From assembly GCF_031157315.1 (NCBI RefSeq), contig NZ_JAVIFU010000013.1:1-64000 (forward strand): 64,000 bases of DNA. The letters run 5' to 3'. This DNA is from Paenibacillus sp. LHD-38. Lineage in GTDB: Bacteria > Bacillota > Bacilli > Paenibacillales > Paenibacillaceae. A program made the position numbers and the translations under genes. Numbering within the stretch: the first letter of the stretch is position 1; every line of letters begins with the position of its first letter. The notes under the pieces were generated by a model, which saw only the letters and a list, made by a program, of their open reading frames with translations, did not search any database and was not told the DNA's origin. This document shows positions 54,697-63,439 of this stretch, piece by piece.

Positions 54697-54796
54697 CAAG
54701 CGTAAACGGCTGTCGCCGTCTTCAGTGGCAAAAGCTATCGTTTCGCGGAGATATATAAGCACATTTATAAGTGAAAAATTATAAATTCTTATATAT
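54697..54796 (+). repeat. 100-nt structured repeat, copy 2
   Basis: It differs from copy 1 at three positions and has no indels. The outer stem ATATATAAG / CTTATATAT is perfect here; the inner stem has one G-A mismatch (ATTTATAAGT-GAAA-AATTATAAAT). It lies in the 467-nt gap between the sigma gene and sdaAA, in the opposite orientation to both. The rest of that gap holds the possible ECF promoter (54459), AT-rich sequence and the sdaAA terminator. Confidence 0.9.
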
Positions 54797-54858
54797 TAAA
54801 AAAACGAGTGACGAGAGCAGCAAATCCCCTAATGGTCTGCTGTCTCTTCATCACTCGT
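54797..54858 (-). terminator. Terminator after sdaAA
   Basis: Stem ACGAGTGA / TCACTCGT with inner AGAGCAG / CTGCTGTCT pairing, followed on the minus strand by T7. It directly abuts repeat copy 2. Confidence 0.82.
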
Positions 54859-54872
54859 TGTCCGTATCTTTT

Positions 54873-55784
54873 TCATTTAGTTTCCTTCGAATCGGCATGG
54901 GGCTTCTTTTTTCCCTTGGCCAGCTGCTCAATAATTTGTTTTCCGGTCGGCGTCTGCGCCAGTCCCCCTCTTGCCGTTTCGCGGTGGGCATCAGGCATCG
55001 CGCTTCCCACTTCAAGCATAACCTGAATGACCTCATCCGAGGGAATAACGCTCCTTACGCCAGCAAGCGCCATATCGGCTGCTGCCAACGCATTCACCGC
55101 GCCGAATCCGTTACGGACAATACATGGAATTTCCACCAAACCGCCTACCGGGTCGCAGATCAAACCCAGCGTATTCTTTAACGCCAATCCGACGGCGTGA
55201 ATCGCCTGGGCAGGCGTGCCTTCCTTCAGCTCGACAAGCGCGCCTGCTGCCATTCCGATTGCAGAGCCGATTTCGGCTTGGCAGCCACCTTCCGCACCGG
55301 AAATAAAAGAATTGTTCGCAATAACATATCCGATTGCTCCGGCACAAAATAGTCCTTTGACCATGTGATCGTCATTCCAGCCAAAGCGCTCCTGGCTGCT
55401 GACGAATACGCCGGGAATGACGCCGCAGGAACCGGCGGTCGGCGTAGCCACGATACGTCCCATGGATGCATTCACCTCGGATACGGCAAGCGCGTAAGCC
55501 ATCGCCAGTCCGGTAAACGGCTCGAGCGATGCATCCGGCTTTCGGGTATATTCAAAAACCCGTTTCGCATCGCCGCCGGTAAGCCCGCTTCGGGATGTTT
55601 TCTCCGAAGCTATTCCTTTCGTTACGGCCTCTTTCATGATGCCGTAATATTTTTTCATTTTGTCCCATTCCTGCTCGGCCGAACGACCGGATTCCTTAGC
55701 CTGGTCCTCCAGCATAATACGATAAATCGGTTTCCCTTCATCTGCGCATACCAGTGCCAATTCCTTTAAAGAGCTGAATCGCAA
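54873..55784 (-). CDS. sdaAA: L-serine dehydratase, iron-sulfur alpha subunit
   Basis: A 303-residue subunit of the 4Fe-4S enzyme converting L-serine to pyruvate and ammonia. Conserved: TPTAGSCGVIPGVF, SGAEGGCQAEIGSA and IPCIVRNGFGAVNA, whose cysteines include cluster ligands. It overlaps sdaAB by 19 nt. The region looks more GC-rich than its neighbours. Confidence 0.95.
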   Translation of the reverse strand: MRFSSLKELALVCADEGKPIYRIMLEDQAKESGRSAEQEWDKMKKYYGIMKEAVTKGIASEKTSRSGLTGGDAKRVFEYTRKPDASLEPFTGLAMAYALAVSEVNASMGRIVATPTAGSCGVIPGVFVSSQERFGWNDDHMVKGLFCAGAIGYVIANNSFISGAEGGCQAEIGSAIGMAAGALVELKEGTPAQAIHAVGLALKNTLGLICDPVGGLVEIPCIVRNGFGAVNALAAADMALAGVRSVIPSDEVIQVMLEVGSAMPDAHRETARGGLAQTPTGKQIIEQLAKGKKKPHADSKETK

Positions 55785-56461
55785 TGCGGTCCACCACCGT
55801 TCATATCGATATAATTGAGGCTTTTCACATGTGTCAGCTTTTTGATTTCGCTCAGCAGCTTCTCGGGAATCGCGCCATCCATCTCGATAACAGTCGCCGC
55901 CTGTCCCAGTCTGGCTCTGCGGTCAACATCCATATAACCGATATTGACGCCGGCATCGCTGAGCAGCCGCGTTAAGCTAGCAAGCACGCCGGGACGATCG
56001 ACATGATAGACAATCAAAGCAGGGTAATTGGCCGTAAATTTAAGATCAAACCCGTTTACTTCGATCACTTCAATATTGCCTCCGCCAATCGAGCAGCCCG
56101 TCATCTGGCTCCGTCTGCTTCCAGAGCTTAGCTTAATCGTCAATGTGTTTGGATGAACGGCAGGCACGCTGCTTGTTTGAAAGTCTATCTTCATCCCCGC
56201 TAGTTCAGCCAGCTCAAGCGATTCTGGAATCCGTTCGTCATCCGTATCGAACGCAAGCAACCCCGCAATCACGGCAAGATCCGTTCCGTGCCCGCTATAG
56301 GTAGCAGCCAGCGAGCCATAGAATACGATCTCAGCTCTCTTGGGCTCTTCGCCGAACAAGCCGCGGGCTACTCTGCCTAGCCGAACGGCACCCGCCGTAT
56401 GAGAGCTGGACGGTCCGATCATGCCGGGTCCTATAATGGAAAACACATCTTTAAAGCGCAT
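55766..56461 (-). CDS. sdaAB: L-serine dehydratase, iron-sulfur beta subunit
   Basis: A 231-residue partner of SdaAA. Conserved IGPSSSHTAGAVRLGRVAR at the start and a C-terminal ACT domain (PALIVYHVDRPGVLASLTRL) that may sense serine. AGGAGGT precedes the ATG. Together with sdaAA it forms a two-gene unit lying between repeat copies 2 and 3. Confidence 0.95.
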   Translation of the reverse strand: MRFKDVFSIIGPGMIGPSSSHTAGAVRLGRVARGLFGEEPKRAEIVFYGSLAATYSGHGTDLAVIAGLLAFDTDDERIPESLELAELAGMKIDFQTSSVPAVHPNTLTIKLSSGSRRSQMTGCSIGGGNIEVIEVNGFDLKFTANYPALIVYHVDRPGVLASLTRLLSDAGVNIGYMDVDRRARLGQAATVIEMDGAIPEKLLSEIKKLTHVKSLNYIDMNGGGPHCDSAL

Positions 56462-56478
56462 AACTCATTCAATACCTC

Positions 56479-56748
56479 CTAAGTCAGCCAGTCAGAGAGA
56501 TGCAGCTTAACGAATTCATCGTCATTCAAATACGGATAATCCAGGTCTTGTTTTGTGACCCGTTTTATTTCTTCCAGCATTTGCACCGCTTTATGCGTCC
56601 AAATTGCCCAATGCCCGGGAAGCCCGCCAACTATTCTTTTTTCAACCATTTTGCCCTTCACCTGAAAACGATAAACAGTCAATAAATCATTTACAATATG
56701 ATCGTCATTGCCTTTGCGAAATTCCACTGCTGTCCAGTGTATCGACAT
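56479..56748 (-). CDS. Small protein of unknown function
   Basis: An 89-residue protein from MSIHWTAVEFRKG at 56748, with CCGGAG 3 nt upstream. A longer start at 56814 (111 residues) is possible but overlaps the tail of the broken frame 56768-57058. It contains several aromatic and charged residues, GGLPGHWAIWTHKAVQ and a C-terminal LHLSDWLT. There is no recognised family. It lies 17 nt before sdaAB, so it may be cotranscribed with it. Confidence 0.6.
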   Translation of the reverse strand: MSIHWTAVEFRKGNDDHIVNDLLTVYRFQVKGKMVEKRIVGGLPGHWAIWTHKAVQMLEEIKRVTKQDLDYPYLNDDEFVKLHLSDWLT

Positions 56749-56767
56749 TATCTCCGGACCGGTGACA

Positions 56768-57058
56768 TTAAGAAAGTTGACCGCTTTTCGCAGGCGGGGA
56801 AGGAACGACTTCAACGATCTTATTGTCAGGCGTAAAGATCATTACTACCTTGCCTTGTGCTGCTTTGTCGTTAAGAGCAGGCCCCATGTAGAGGAACCAG
56901 CATGGATCTGCAATACCCGCTTTGTTTCATTCCACAACCTGATCAATAACGCTTGCTGCATTCAGATCCGCTCGGTTATCTACGTATGTTTTGTAGAAAT
57001 TGTTGTTTATAATAAAAAAAAAATCAATGGACGGATCTCTCACACCCGATATTAAAAC
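56768..57058 (-). pseudogene. Broken ORF with an in-frame TGA
   Basis: On the minus strand a frame reads NNNFYKTYVDNRADLNAASV then VVE, meets TGA at 56927-56929, and continues in the same frame with 52 protein-like codons (NKAGIADPCWFLYMGPALND, then VVMIFTPDNKIVEVVPSPP) to a TAA at 56768. The composition of both halves looks coding. No start codon with a ribosome site is seen, and the 5' end runs into repeat copy 3. It is probably a decayed gene of unknown family. Confidence 0.5.
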
Positions 57059-57063
57059 TTGAC

Positions 57064-57163
57064 CAAGCGTAAACGGCTGTCGCCGTCCTCTGTGGCAAAA
57101 GCAGTCGTTTCGCGGAGATATATAAGCACATTTATATGTGAAAACATATAAATTCTTATATAT
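57064..57163 (+). repeat. 100-nt structured repeat, copy 3
   Basis: It is 100 nt with no indels relative to copies 1 and 2. The outer stem GATATATAAG / CTTATATATC is perfect. In the inner stem ATTTATATGT-GAAA-ACATATAAAT, an A-T pair of copy 1 is replaced by T-A on both strands, a compensatory change that keeps the pairing. It borders the broken ORF at 56768-57058. Confidence 0.9.
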
Positions 57164-57251
57164 CAAAAAAATCCTTTTGATCTTTATTTTTTTCTAAAAA
57201 CATCTGGTTTAATGTACTAACAAACAGCTTGAACAACTCAGCCCTCCCTTA

Positions 57252-57338
57252 GGCAAAAAAAAACCACCCCGAAGGGTGGTCCGTACTCATGATGAGCACT
57301 ATAGGATTTGGATAGGAGTGGAGAGAAACCATACTGTA
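57252..57338 (-). ncRNA. Candidate small RNA or leader transcript
   Basis: A perfect promoter (57344-57372) is followed after about 60-85 nt by a strong terminator: stem ACCACCC-TTCG-GGGTGGT (57263-57280), then T9. The transcript between would be about 80 nt and holds another hairpin GTGCTCA-TCA-TGAGTAC. It contains a 26-codon ATG frame ending past the terminator, but no ribosome site. No intact gene follows on the same strand, so it may be a stand-alone sRNA, or a leader of the broken gene. Confidence 0.6.
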
Positions 57339-57343
57339 CTTTT

Positions 57344-57372
57344 ATTATATGTATACGCTTCCAATTTGTCAA
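57344..57372 (-). promoter_or_regulatory. Consensus sigma-A promoter of the candidate small RNA
   Basis: On the minus strand TTGACA (57367-57372) and TATAAT (57344-57349) match the consensus exactly, with a 17-nt spacer. Confidence 0.85.
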
Positions 57373-57401
57373 TAAGCGTTTTCATTTTTGTTTTAAATAA
57401 T

Positions 57402-57415
57402 TGTAAGCGCTTGAT
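57402..57415. promoter_or_regulatory. cre-like site upstream of the small RNA promoter
   Basis: TGTAAGCGCTTGAT fits the CcpA catabolite-response consensus except near one end. A weaker relative, AATAAGCGTTTTCA (57371-57384), abuts the -35 box. Catabolite control of the promoter is inferred. Confidence 0.35.
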
Positions 57416-57420
57416 TTCGT

Positions 57421-57457
57421 AAAAAAAAAGACGAACACCTAATTACAGGTGTACGTC
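57421..57457 (-). terminator. Terminator with the tyrA stop codon in its loop
   Basis: Stem ACACCT / AGGTGT extended by GACG / CGTC across an A-A mismatch; loop AATTAC contains the tyrA stop (57443-57445). T9 follows on the minus strand. Confidence 0.87.
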
Positions 57458-58534
57458 GTATCCTTTTTCAGTTAGTAAAATGACGGCCTTGTCCAGATAC
57501 TCCTGGCTCCGGAATGAAAGTCTTAGAACGCCCGGCACGTCCTCCCTGCTCTCAATGATGTGGATATTGCTCAAGTTGATAAGACTATTCCCAAGCTCGC
57601 TTGTGATTTTACCGATAATACCGGGATGATCCGGTATATCCACATAACAATCAAAAGCCGAATGGATCATACCCTTGCGTCGCTCAGGCATTTTGCTGCG
57701 GAAATCTCCCGCCGTTTCAAATGCTTCTGCGATGGCATCACCGTCAGCGCTCTCCAGCATCCGTACGAATTTATCCGTTTCGTTGCTCCAATCACGAAGC
57801 AAATTAAGTACAACCTGACGATTGTTTATTAAAATATCGCGCCACAAAATCGGGTCGCCTGAGGCTATCCTCGTAATATCACGGAAGCCGCCCGCTGCCA
57901 GCGATTCATAGAGCCCATTATTTTCATTGTAGCCGCGAATTTGATTAACAAGCGAAACCGCAATAATATGAGGCAGATGGCTGATTGCGCCAGCTATCTC
58001 ATCATGCTCCATCGCATCAACCTTTACAATATTCGCTTTCGTATGGCTGAGAAGCTCAACAAGACGCACTAACGCATCCTCTGATGTATCCTCGTCGGGC
58101 GTCAGTACATAAAATGCATTCTCATAAAGATGGGAAGATGCCGCCTCTACTCCCGTTCGCTCTGATCCCGCCATCGGGTGACCGCCGATAAAAGAGGCTT
58201 GACCGAAATCAAGCGATTTCGCGCATGTCATAACGGAAGCTTTCGTGCTGCCCGCATCGGTTATGATACAGCCAGGCTTTAAATGAAAAGCGCTGAGTTT
58301 TACAATATATTCCTCAATATTTCCAACCGGTACGCACACGAAAATAAAATCAGCCTGCTCTGCGGCCTCCTGCATGGATGTCGTAGCGTAATCTACAACC
58401 CCTCGCTGCAAGTATTTATCAACTTGCGAAGGACGATTTGAATGCCCAATTACGGTGATACCAGGTTTTCCTTTAAAGCAAAGGGCAATCGATCCACCGA
58501 TCAGCCCTACTCCAAAAATCGCTACAGTTGTCAT
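57443..58534 (-). CDS. tyrA: Prephenate dehydrogenase
   Basis: A 363-residue NAD-dependent enzyme converting prephenate to 4-hydroxyphenylpyruvate for tyrosine. It has the Rossmann motif VAIFGVGLIGGSIALCFKG, a catalytic histidine region in FIGGHPMAGSERTG and AISHLPHIIAVSLV, and a C-terminal ACT domain (DIPDHPGIIGKITSELG) likely for tyrosine feedback. It follows hisC by 4 nt, as in the B. subtilis trp-hisC-tyrA supraoperon; aroA (aroE), which follows there, is absent here. Confidence 0.95.
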   Translation of the reverse strand: MTTVAIFGVGLIGGSIALCFKGKPGITVIGHSNRPSQVDKYLQRGVVDYATTSMQEAAEQADFIFVCVPVGNIEEYIVKLSAFHLKPGCIITDAGSTKASVMTCAKSLDFGQASFIGGHPMAGSERTGVEAASSHLYENAFYVLTPDEDTSEDALVRLVELLSHTKANIVKVDAMEHDEIAGAISHLPHIIAVSLVNQIRGYNENNGLYESLAAGGFRDITRIASGDPILWRDILINNRQVVLNLLRDWSNETDKFVRMLESADGDAIAEAFETAGDFRSKMPERRKGMIHSAFDCYVDIPDHPGIIGKITSELGNSLINLSNIHIIESREDVPGVLRLSFRSQEYLDKAVILLTEKGYDVHL

Positions 58535-58538
58535 AACT

Positions 58539-59636
58539 TTATCCTTGCACCGCCGATTCTTGTAAAGCCTGTTCTAATGCCGAAATGAATTTTTCGTTCT
58601 GTTCGCTCGTTCCGACTGTAATCCGAATGTGATTCGGGTAATAGGTCCAGCGCGGCCTCGATATGATTCCGCGGCGCAACAAACCGTCGAACACCTCCGT
58701 TGACGTACGCTTCACATCAACCATCATGAAGTTTCCGTACGCAGGGAAATAGGACAATCCCAAACGATCAAATTGCTCGGATAAGTATAAAAGGCCTTTT
58801 TTGTTTTGATCACGGCAATAATCAATAAACGCTTTGTCTGAAAGAGCCGCTTTGGCAGCTGCTTGGGCTGCTCGCGACGTATTAAAAGGCTCACGCACCT
58901 GATTCGTAAAACGAATGACGTCTGGGTGGCCAACACCATAGCCAATACGCAAAGCAGCTAGTCCGTAAATTTTCGAGAAGGTACGAAGCACGATCAAATT
59001 TCGGTGCTCGCTCAGAAGTTTGATCCCGTCTGGGAATTCAGGATCGTCAATATATTCACCATATGCCTCATCAAGAACAACAAGCACGTTTGCAGGCACC
59101 TGCTTCAGAAAAGCAGATAATTCAGGCAGCGTAACGATCGTTCCGGTAGGATTGTTCGGATTGCAAATCCAAATGATTTTGGTACGGTCATTTACTTTAG
59201 CTAACATGGCAGGCAAATCATGCTTGCCCTCTTTTAGCGGAACCTCAATGATACGAGCATTCTCGATTTCTGCATTATGCTTGTACTGGGGAAAGGTTTC
59301 ATCCGCCATAATCGTCTCGTCCCCGGGAACGATAAACGCTCTATTAATCATAAGGATAATTTCACTGGAGCCTGTTCCAAAAATAATTTGATTCGTCTCG
59401 ACGCCAAGCTCATCCGCTAATGCTTCCGCAAGTTCAACGCTCGCGCCATCGGGATAAATATTGAAATTACCTATTTCTTCAATGACAGCGGCTTTCGCCT
59501 GTTCGGAGCAGCCGAACGGATTTTCATTGGACGCTAGCTTTATTACTTCTTTTAACCCAAGCTCCCTCTTAACATCTTCAACCGGCTTTCCTGGCTGATA
59601 GACGGGAAGGTGGACGATATTACTTTTAGGCTGCAT
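58539..59636 (-). CDS. hisC: Histidinol-phosphate aminotransferase
   Basis: A 365-residue fold-type I aminotransferase. PLP motifs: IWICNPNNPTGTIV and FSKIYGLAALRIGYG (lysine). In Bacillus this enzyme serves histidine synthesis and also the aromatic transaminations, which fits its position beside tyrA. The start has AGAGGTGA upstream. The 330-nt gap to trpA (59637-59966) is AT-rich and holds the trpA terminator; no clear promoter for hisC was recognised there. Confidence 0.95.
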   Translation of the reverse strand: MQPKSNIVHLPVYQPGKPVEDVKRELGLKEVIKLASNENPFGCSEQAKAAVIEEIGNFNIYPDGASVELAEALADELGVETNQIIFGTGSSEIILMINRAFIVPGDETIMADETFPQYKHNAEIENARIIEVPLKEGKHDLPAMLAKVNDRTKIIWICNPNNPTGTIVTLPELSAFLKQVPANVLVVLDEAYGEYIDDPEFPDGIKLLSEHRNLIVLRTFSKIYGLAALRIGYGVGHPDVIRFTNQVREPFNTSRAAQAAAKAALSDKAFIDYCRDQNKKGLLYLSEQFDRLGLSYFPAYGNFMMVDVKRTSTEVFDGLLRRGIISRPRWTYYPNHIRITVGTSEQNEKFISALEQALQESAVQG

Positions 59637-59864
59637 GAGCCGTTCACCTCTTTTATGATTGACTAATCTCTATACTCGACCTTCATTGTCTCATATCTGT
59701 GTGAGGTTTTAAAGTTTTTTTAACACAAGAATAATTGCTTCTTTTAAAGTTTGAAAAGAATTAGTAAAAATTTTGATCTTATCTCTGTATTTGAATGCTT
59801 ACATGAATGGTCAACATTAAAGATGTGACATGGAATGAGCCGGAAAAAGGGAAACAAAAACAGC

Positions 59865-59902
59865 AAAAAAGCTCTCTATCCACGGGACTAGAGAGCTTTT
59901 TT
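59865..59902 (-). terminator. Terminator after trpA
   Basis: Stem AAAAAAGCTCTCTA / TAGAGAGCTTTTTT with a 10-nt loop, usable on both strands, about 65 nt after the trpA stop. It separates trp from hisC-tyrA, which are joined in B. subtilis. Confidence 0.9.
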
Positions 59903-59966
59903 GCATTTTCTATTTAGTCATCAATTGATACTGCTGCTTGCATGAACATGTCTAACTAGGGAATCA

Positions 59967-60776
59967 TTATCCCTTCAGCTGAACGACAAAATCGCCAATT
60001 TGTTTAAGACCAGCTTCACGCTGAGCAGGGTCCTGCAGCTTAGGAATAGCTTCTTCAATTTGACGTACGATTGCGCTTCCTACGATAACGCCATCGCATT
60101 GCTTCTCAAAGCGAGCAACTTGCTCGCGGCTCGAAATTCCGAAGCCAACCGCAATCGGTAAATCTGTGGCTTCGCGAACCATGCCAAGAAACTCATCAAT
60201 CCCGGTATGGAAATCTGCTCTTTCGCCCGTAACGCCGAGTGACGATACGCAATAAACGAAACCTCTGGCTTTGCGCGATATGCGAGTGACACGAGCTTTC
60301 GAGGTTGGCGCGACAAGCGGTATGAGATGTACATTTGCTGCTTCAGCCAGCTGACGAACCTCTTCATCCTCCTCGATCGGCAAATCAGGAATAATAAGTC
60401 CGCTGATGCCTTTGCTTTGAACAAGCTCAAAAAATGCATCTAATCCGTATTGGAATACTGGATTGTAGTACGTAAACAAAATAAAAGGAATTTTTACGCC
60501 CGCTTCGCGAGCCTGCTCAGCAATTTCGATACAATCTCTCAAGGTAATGCTGTTATGAAGCAGCGCCCGCTCGGATGCACGCTGGATAACTGGTCCGTCC
60601 GCCAGCGGGTCGGAATAGGGAACACCAAGCTCGATCATGTCAGCGCCCGCTTTCTCGAGCGTTTGGATAATGGCAACCGATGTCGCAAGATCCGGATCAC
60701 CCATCGTAAGAAAAGGAATGAGTGCTGTCTTTCCTTCAGCTTTTAAGCGCGCAAACGCCGTATCAATGAGATTCAT
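59967..60776 (-). CDS. trpA: Tryptophan synthase alpha subunit
   Basis: A 269-residue TIM-barrel subunit cleaving indole-3-glycerol phosphate. Catalytic glutamate in [19 protein letters not shown] and aspartate in [11 protein letters not shown]; phosphate loop GFGISSREQ. The start overlaps trpB by 14 nt. Confidence 0.97.
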   Translation of the reverse strand: MNLIDTAFARLKAEGKTALIPFLTMGDPDLATSVAIIQTLEKAGADMIELGVPYSDPLADGPVIQRASERALLHNSITLRDCIEIAEQAREAGVKIPFILFTYYNPVFQYGLDAFFELVQSKGISGLIIPDLPIEEDEEVRQLAEAANVHLIPLVAPTSKARVTRISRKARGFVYCVSSLGVTGERADFHTGIDEFLGMVREATDLPIAVGFGISSREQVARFEKQCDGVIVGSAIVRQIEEAIPKLQDPAQREAGLKQIGDFVVQLKG

Positions 60777-61968
60777 GTTTTTCTACCCCCAAATAGCCCA
60801 TAATCGCTTCTACGTCTTTGTCTCCTCGTCCAGACAAGTTGACCACGATCACTTTGTTTTTATCGAGCGTTGGTGCCAGTTTGATCGTCTGAGCGATCGC
60901 ATGCGCAGATTCAAGCGCTGGAATAATTCCTTCTGTGCGCGATAGCAGCTGCAGCGCTTCGAGTGCTTCCGCATCCGTCACCGGCACATAATTAGCACGT
61001 CCTGAATCCTTCAAATAGGCATGCTCAGGTCCGATACCCGGATAATCAAGCCCCGCGGAGATGGAATGTGCAGGCTGAACTTGTCCATGCTCATCCTGAA
61101 GCACATAGCTCATAGAACCCTGGAATACGCCATGACGTCCTTTGGTCATTGTTGCGGCATGTTCAATCGTATCTACGCCGCGGCCAGCCGCTTCAACACC
61201 AAGCAGCTTAACACTGTCATCATTGATGAACGGATAGAAGATACCCATTGCATTGCTGCCTCCGCCCACTGCTGCCACGACGTAATCCGGCAATCTGCCT
61301 TCTTCGGTCAAAATTTGCTTGCGCGCCTCGTCGCCGATAATACGCTGGAAATCGCGAACCATCATTGGATAAGGATGCGGGCCGGTTACCGAGCCCAAAA
61401 TGTAGTACGTATCGTCTACATGACTAACCCAGTAACGAAGCGTCTCGTTGCAGGCATCCTTAAGCGTCCTGGTCCCGGACAAGACAGGCACAACTTCGGA
61501 GCCTAGCAGCTGCATGCGGAAAACGTTCAGCTGCTGGCGCTTCATATCCTCTTCGCCCATAAATACTTTACATTCAAGCCCCAGCAAAGCAGCGATCGTA
61601 GCAGAGGCCACGCCATGCTGTCCGGCACCGGTTTCAGCAATAATCTTCGATTTGCCCATCCGCTTAGCAAGAACGCCTTGGCCAATCGTATTATTGATTT
61701 TATGTGCGCCTGTATGATTAAGGTCTTCGCGTTTTAAGTATATTTTAGCTCCGCCGAGATGTTCTGTTAAACGTTCAGCATAATAAAGCGAGGTCGGGCG
61801 GCCCGAGTATTTATGCAATAAATAGTGAACCTCATCTTGAAAAGCCTGGTCCTTTGAATAATGTAGATATGCTTCCTCCAGCTCGAGTAGTGCGTTCATC
61901 AATGTTTCCGGTACATATCTTCCGCCAAACTTTCCAAAGCGGCCATTCTCATCTGGTATTTGTGTCAT
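60763..61968 (-). CDS. trpB: Tryptophan synthase beta subunit
   Basis: A 401-residue PLP enzyme joining indole and serine. PLP lysine in [18 protein letters not shown]; glycine loop in [27 protein letters not shown] at the N-terminus. The start overlaps the trpF stop by ATGA. Confidence 0.97.
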   Translation of the reverse strand: MTQIPDENGRFGKFGGRYVPETLMNALLELEEAYLHYSKDQAFQDEVHYLLHKYSGRPTSLYYAERLTEHLGGAKIYLKREDLNHTGAHKINNTIGQGVLAKRMGKSKIIAETGAGQHGVASATIAALLGLECKVFMGEEDMKRQQLNVFRMQLLGSEVVPVLSGTRTLKDACNETLRYWVSHVDDTYYILGSVTGPHPYPMMVRDFQRIIGDEARKQILTEEGRLPDYVVAAVGGGSNAMGIFYPFINDDSVKLLGVEAAGRGVDTIEHAATMTKGRHGVFQGSMSYVLQDEHGQVQPAHSISAGLDYPGIGPEHAYLKDSGRANYVPVTDAEALEALQLLSRTEGIIPALESAHAIAQTIKLAPTLDKNKVIVVNLSGRGDKDVEAIMGYLGVEKHESH

Positions 61969-62642
61969 GCTTCTATCACCCTTCTTACAAATAATCGTAT
62001 TTTTTCGATATCTTTCCGTCCATCCGTCTCAACACCGCTGGATACGTCAATCCCGCCAGGTGAATAAGACCTCAGCAGCTCCTGAACATTTCCCTCATGC
62101 AAACCGCCTGCAACATAAAGCGTTATCCCTAATTCATTGGCTGCTTGGTTATATTCATTTATCGCTTCCCAATTAAATACATGGCCCGTGCCTCCGCCAG
62201 GCGCGTCGATCATAACGGCATCAACGGCATCTTTATACGGAGTTAACCGCTCGGTTGCTGTTTCTGGCGCTTTGCCTTCAGCAGCCTGATTCATCGAAAA
62301 TACTTTCCACACCTGAACATTCAGTTTATCGCGTACTTCCCTGCAAAACTCTGCCGTTTCCCTGCCATGCAATTGTACGATGTCAAGCGGTGCTTCCGCC
62401 AAAATTGCCTGCAGGCCCGCAAATTGTTCATTAACGAATACGCCTACCGCGAGCGGACGCTTACCGCTTGCTGCTTTTAACTCCGAAACCGCCTTGATGA
62501 GCTCTGCTGCCGTCGTTCCGCTAATTTGCCTCTTGCTGGGTGCGAACACGAATCCTATCTCATGAATAGGCAGACCGTTCATCGCTTGTATCGTCTGAAT
62601 GTCCATTAGCCCGCATATTTTGATGCGCGGCTGCAGCTTCAT
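61965..62642 (-). CDS. trpF: Phosphoribosylanthranilate isomerase
   Basis: A 225-residue TIM barrel. General base in [16 protein letters not shown] (cysteine), [12 protein letters not shown], and [16 protein letters not shown] at the C-terminus. It overlaps trpC and trpB by ATGA on either side. Confidence 0.95.
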   Translation of the reverse strand: MKLQPRIKICGLMDIQTIQAMNGLPIHEIGFVFAPSKRQISGTTAAELIKAVSELKAASGKRPLAVGVFVNEQFAGLQAILAEAPLDIVQLHGRETAEFCREVRDKLNVQVWKVFSMNQAAEGKAPETATERLTPYKDAVDAVMIDAPGGGTGHVFNWEAINEYNQAANELGITLYVAGGLHEGNVQELLRSYSPGGIDVSSGVETDGRKDIEKIRLFVRRVIEA

Positions 62643-63439
62643 CGTGCACCTACCGCGCCCATTAGGTCATGAACCGCTTGGCCAACATTTTCTTTCCGCA
62701 TAAAATGCTCGCCGATCAGCACGCCATGCGCGCCTATCGCTTGCAAATAATCCATATCCGCATTTCCTGCAATGCCGCTTTCGCTAATAACGGTAACATT
62801 TTTAGGCATTAAGCCTATCAACGCTTCTGTGGTTTTCAAATCGGTGACGAAAGATTTCAAATCTCGGTTATTAATTCCGATCAGACTTGCTTTATTTAGC
62901 TCCAGCACGCCTTCAAGCTCTTCTTGGTTATGCACTTCGACGAGCACGTCAAGGCCGATGGATTTGGCGAGATCATGAAATTCTCCCAGCTGCGCAGGTG
63001 TCAAAATAGCCGCAATCAATAAAATTGCGTCAGCGCCAATCAGCCGTGCTTCATAAATTTGACGGTAATCCACCGTAAAGTCTTTTCTTAAAAGCGGTAC
63101 CTTAACCGTATTTTTGACAGCTTCCAGAAATTCGTTCGAGCCTTGGAAATAATCACGATCAGTCAATACCGAAATGCAATCCGCCCCGGCAGCTTCATAA
63201 GCGGCAGCTAACAATGTTGGTTCAAAGTCGGCGCGAATCAGCCCTTTAGATGGCGAAGCCTTCTTCACCTCAGCAATAAGTCCCATGCTCCGATTGCGCT
63301 CGGCTGCAGATAGAGCCTTTTCAAAACCTCGGCATTTCTCAAGCGCCGCAATCTGCTTCTCTGCCTCAGCAAGGTCAAATCGCGCAGCAAGTTCTTCAAC
63401 CTCTGCCCGTTTCGTAGCTACAATTTTATCCAGAAACAT
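62639..63439 (-). CDS. trpC: Indole-3-glycerol phosphate synthase
   Basis: A 266-residue TIM barrel closing the indole ring. Motifs: IAEVKKASPSKGLIR, LRKDFTVDYRQIYEAR, GINNRDLKSF and ISESGIAG. The start overlaps the trpD stop by 14 nt. Confidence 0.97.
   Translation of the reverse strand: MFLDKIVATKRAEVEELAARFDLAEAEKQIAALEKCRGFEKALSAAERNRSMGLIAEVKKASPSKGLIRADFEPTLLAAAYEAAGADCISVLTDRDYFQGSNEFLEAVKNTVKVPLLRKDFTVDYRQIYEARLIGADAILLIAAILTPAQLGEFHDLAKSIGLDVLVEVHNQEELEGVLELNKASLIGINNRDLKSFVTDLKTTEALIGLMPKNVTVISESGIAGNADMDYLQAIGAHGVLIGEHFMRKENVGQAVHDLMGAVGAR

Noticed and set aside
56927..56929. TGA as a selenocysteine codon
   Set aside because: No SECIS-like hairpin is evident after the TGA, there is no valid start, and the frame is cut by a repeat; a nonsense mutation is simpler.
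57252..57338. 26-codon leader peptide in the candidate small RNA
   Set aside because: The ATG has no ribosome site, and the frame runs through the terminator hairpin and U tract.
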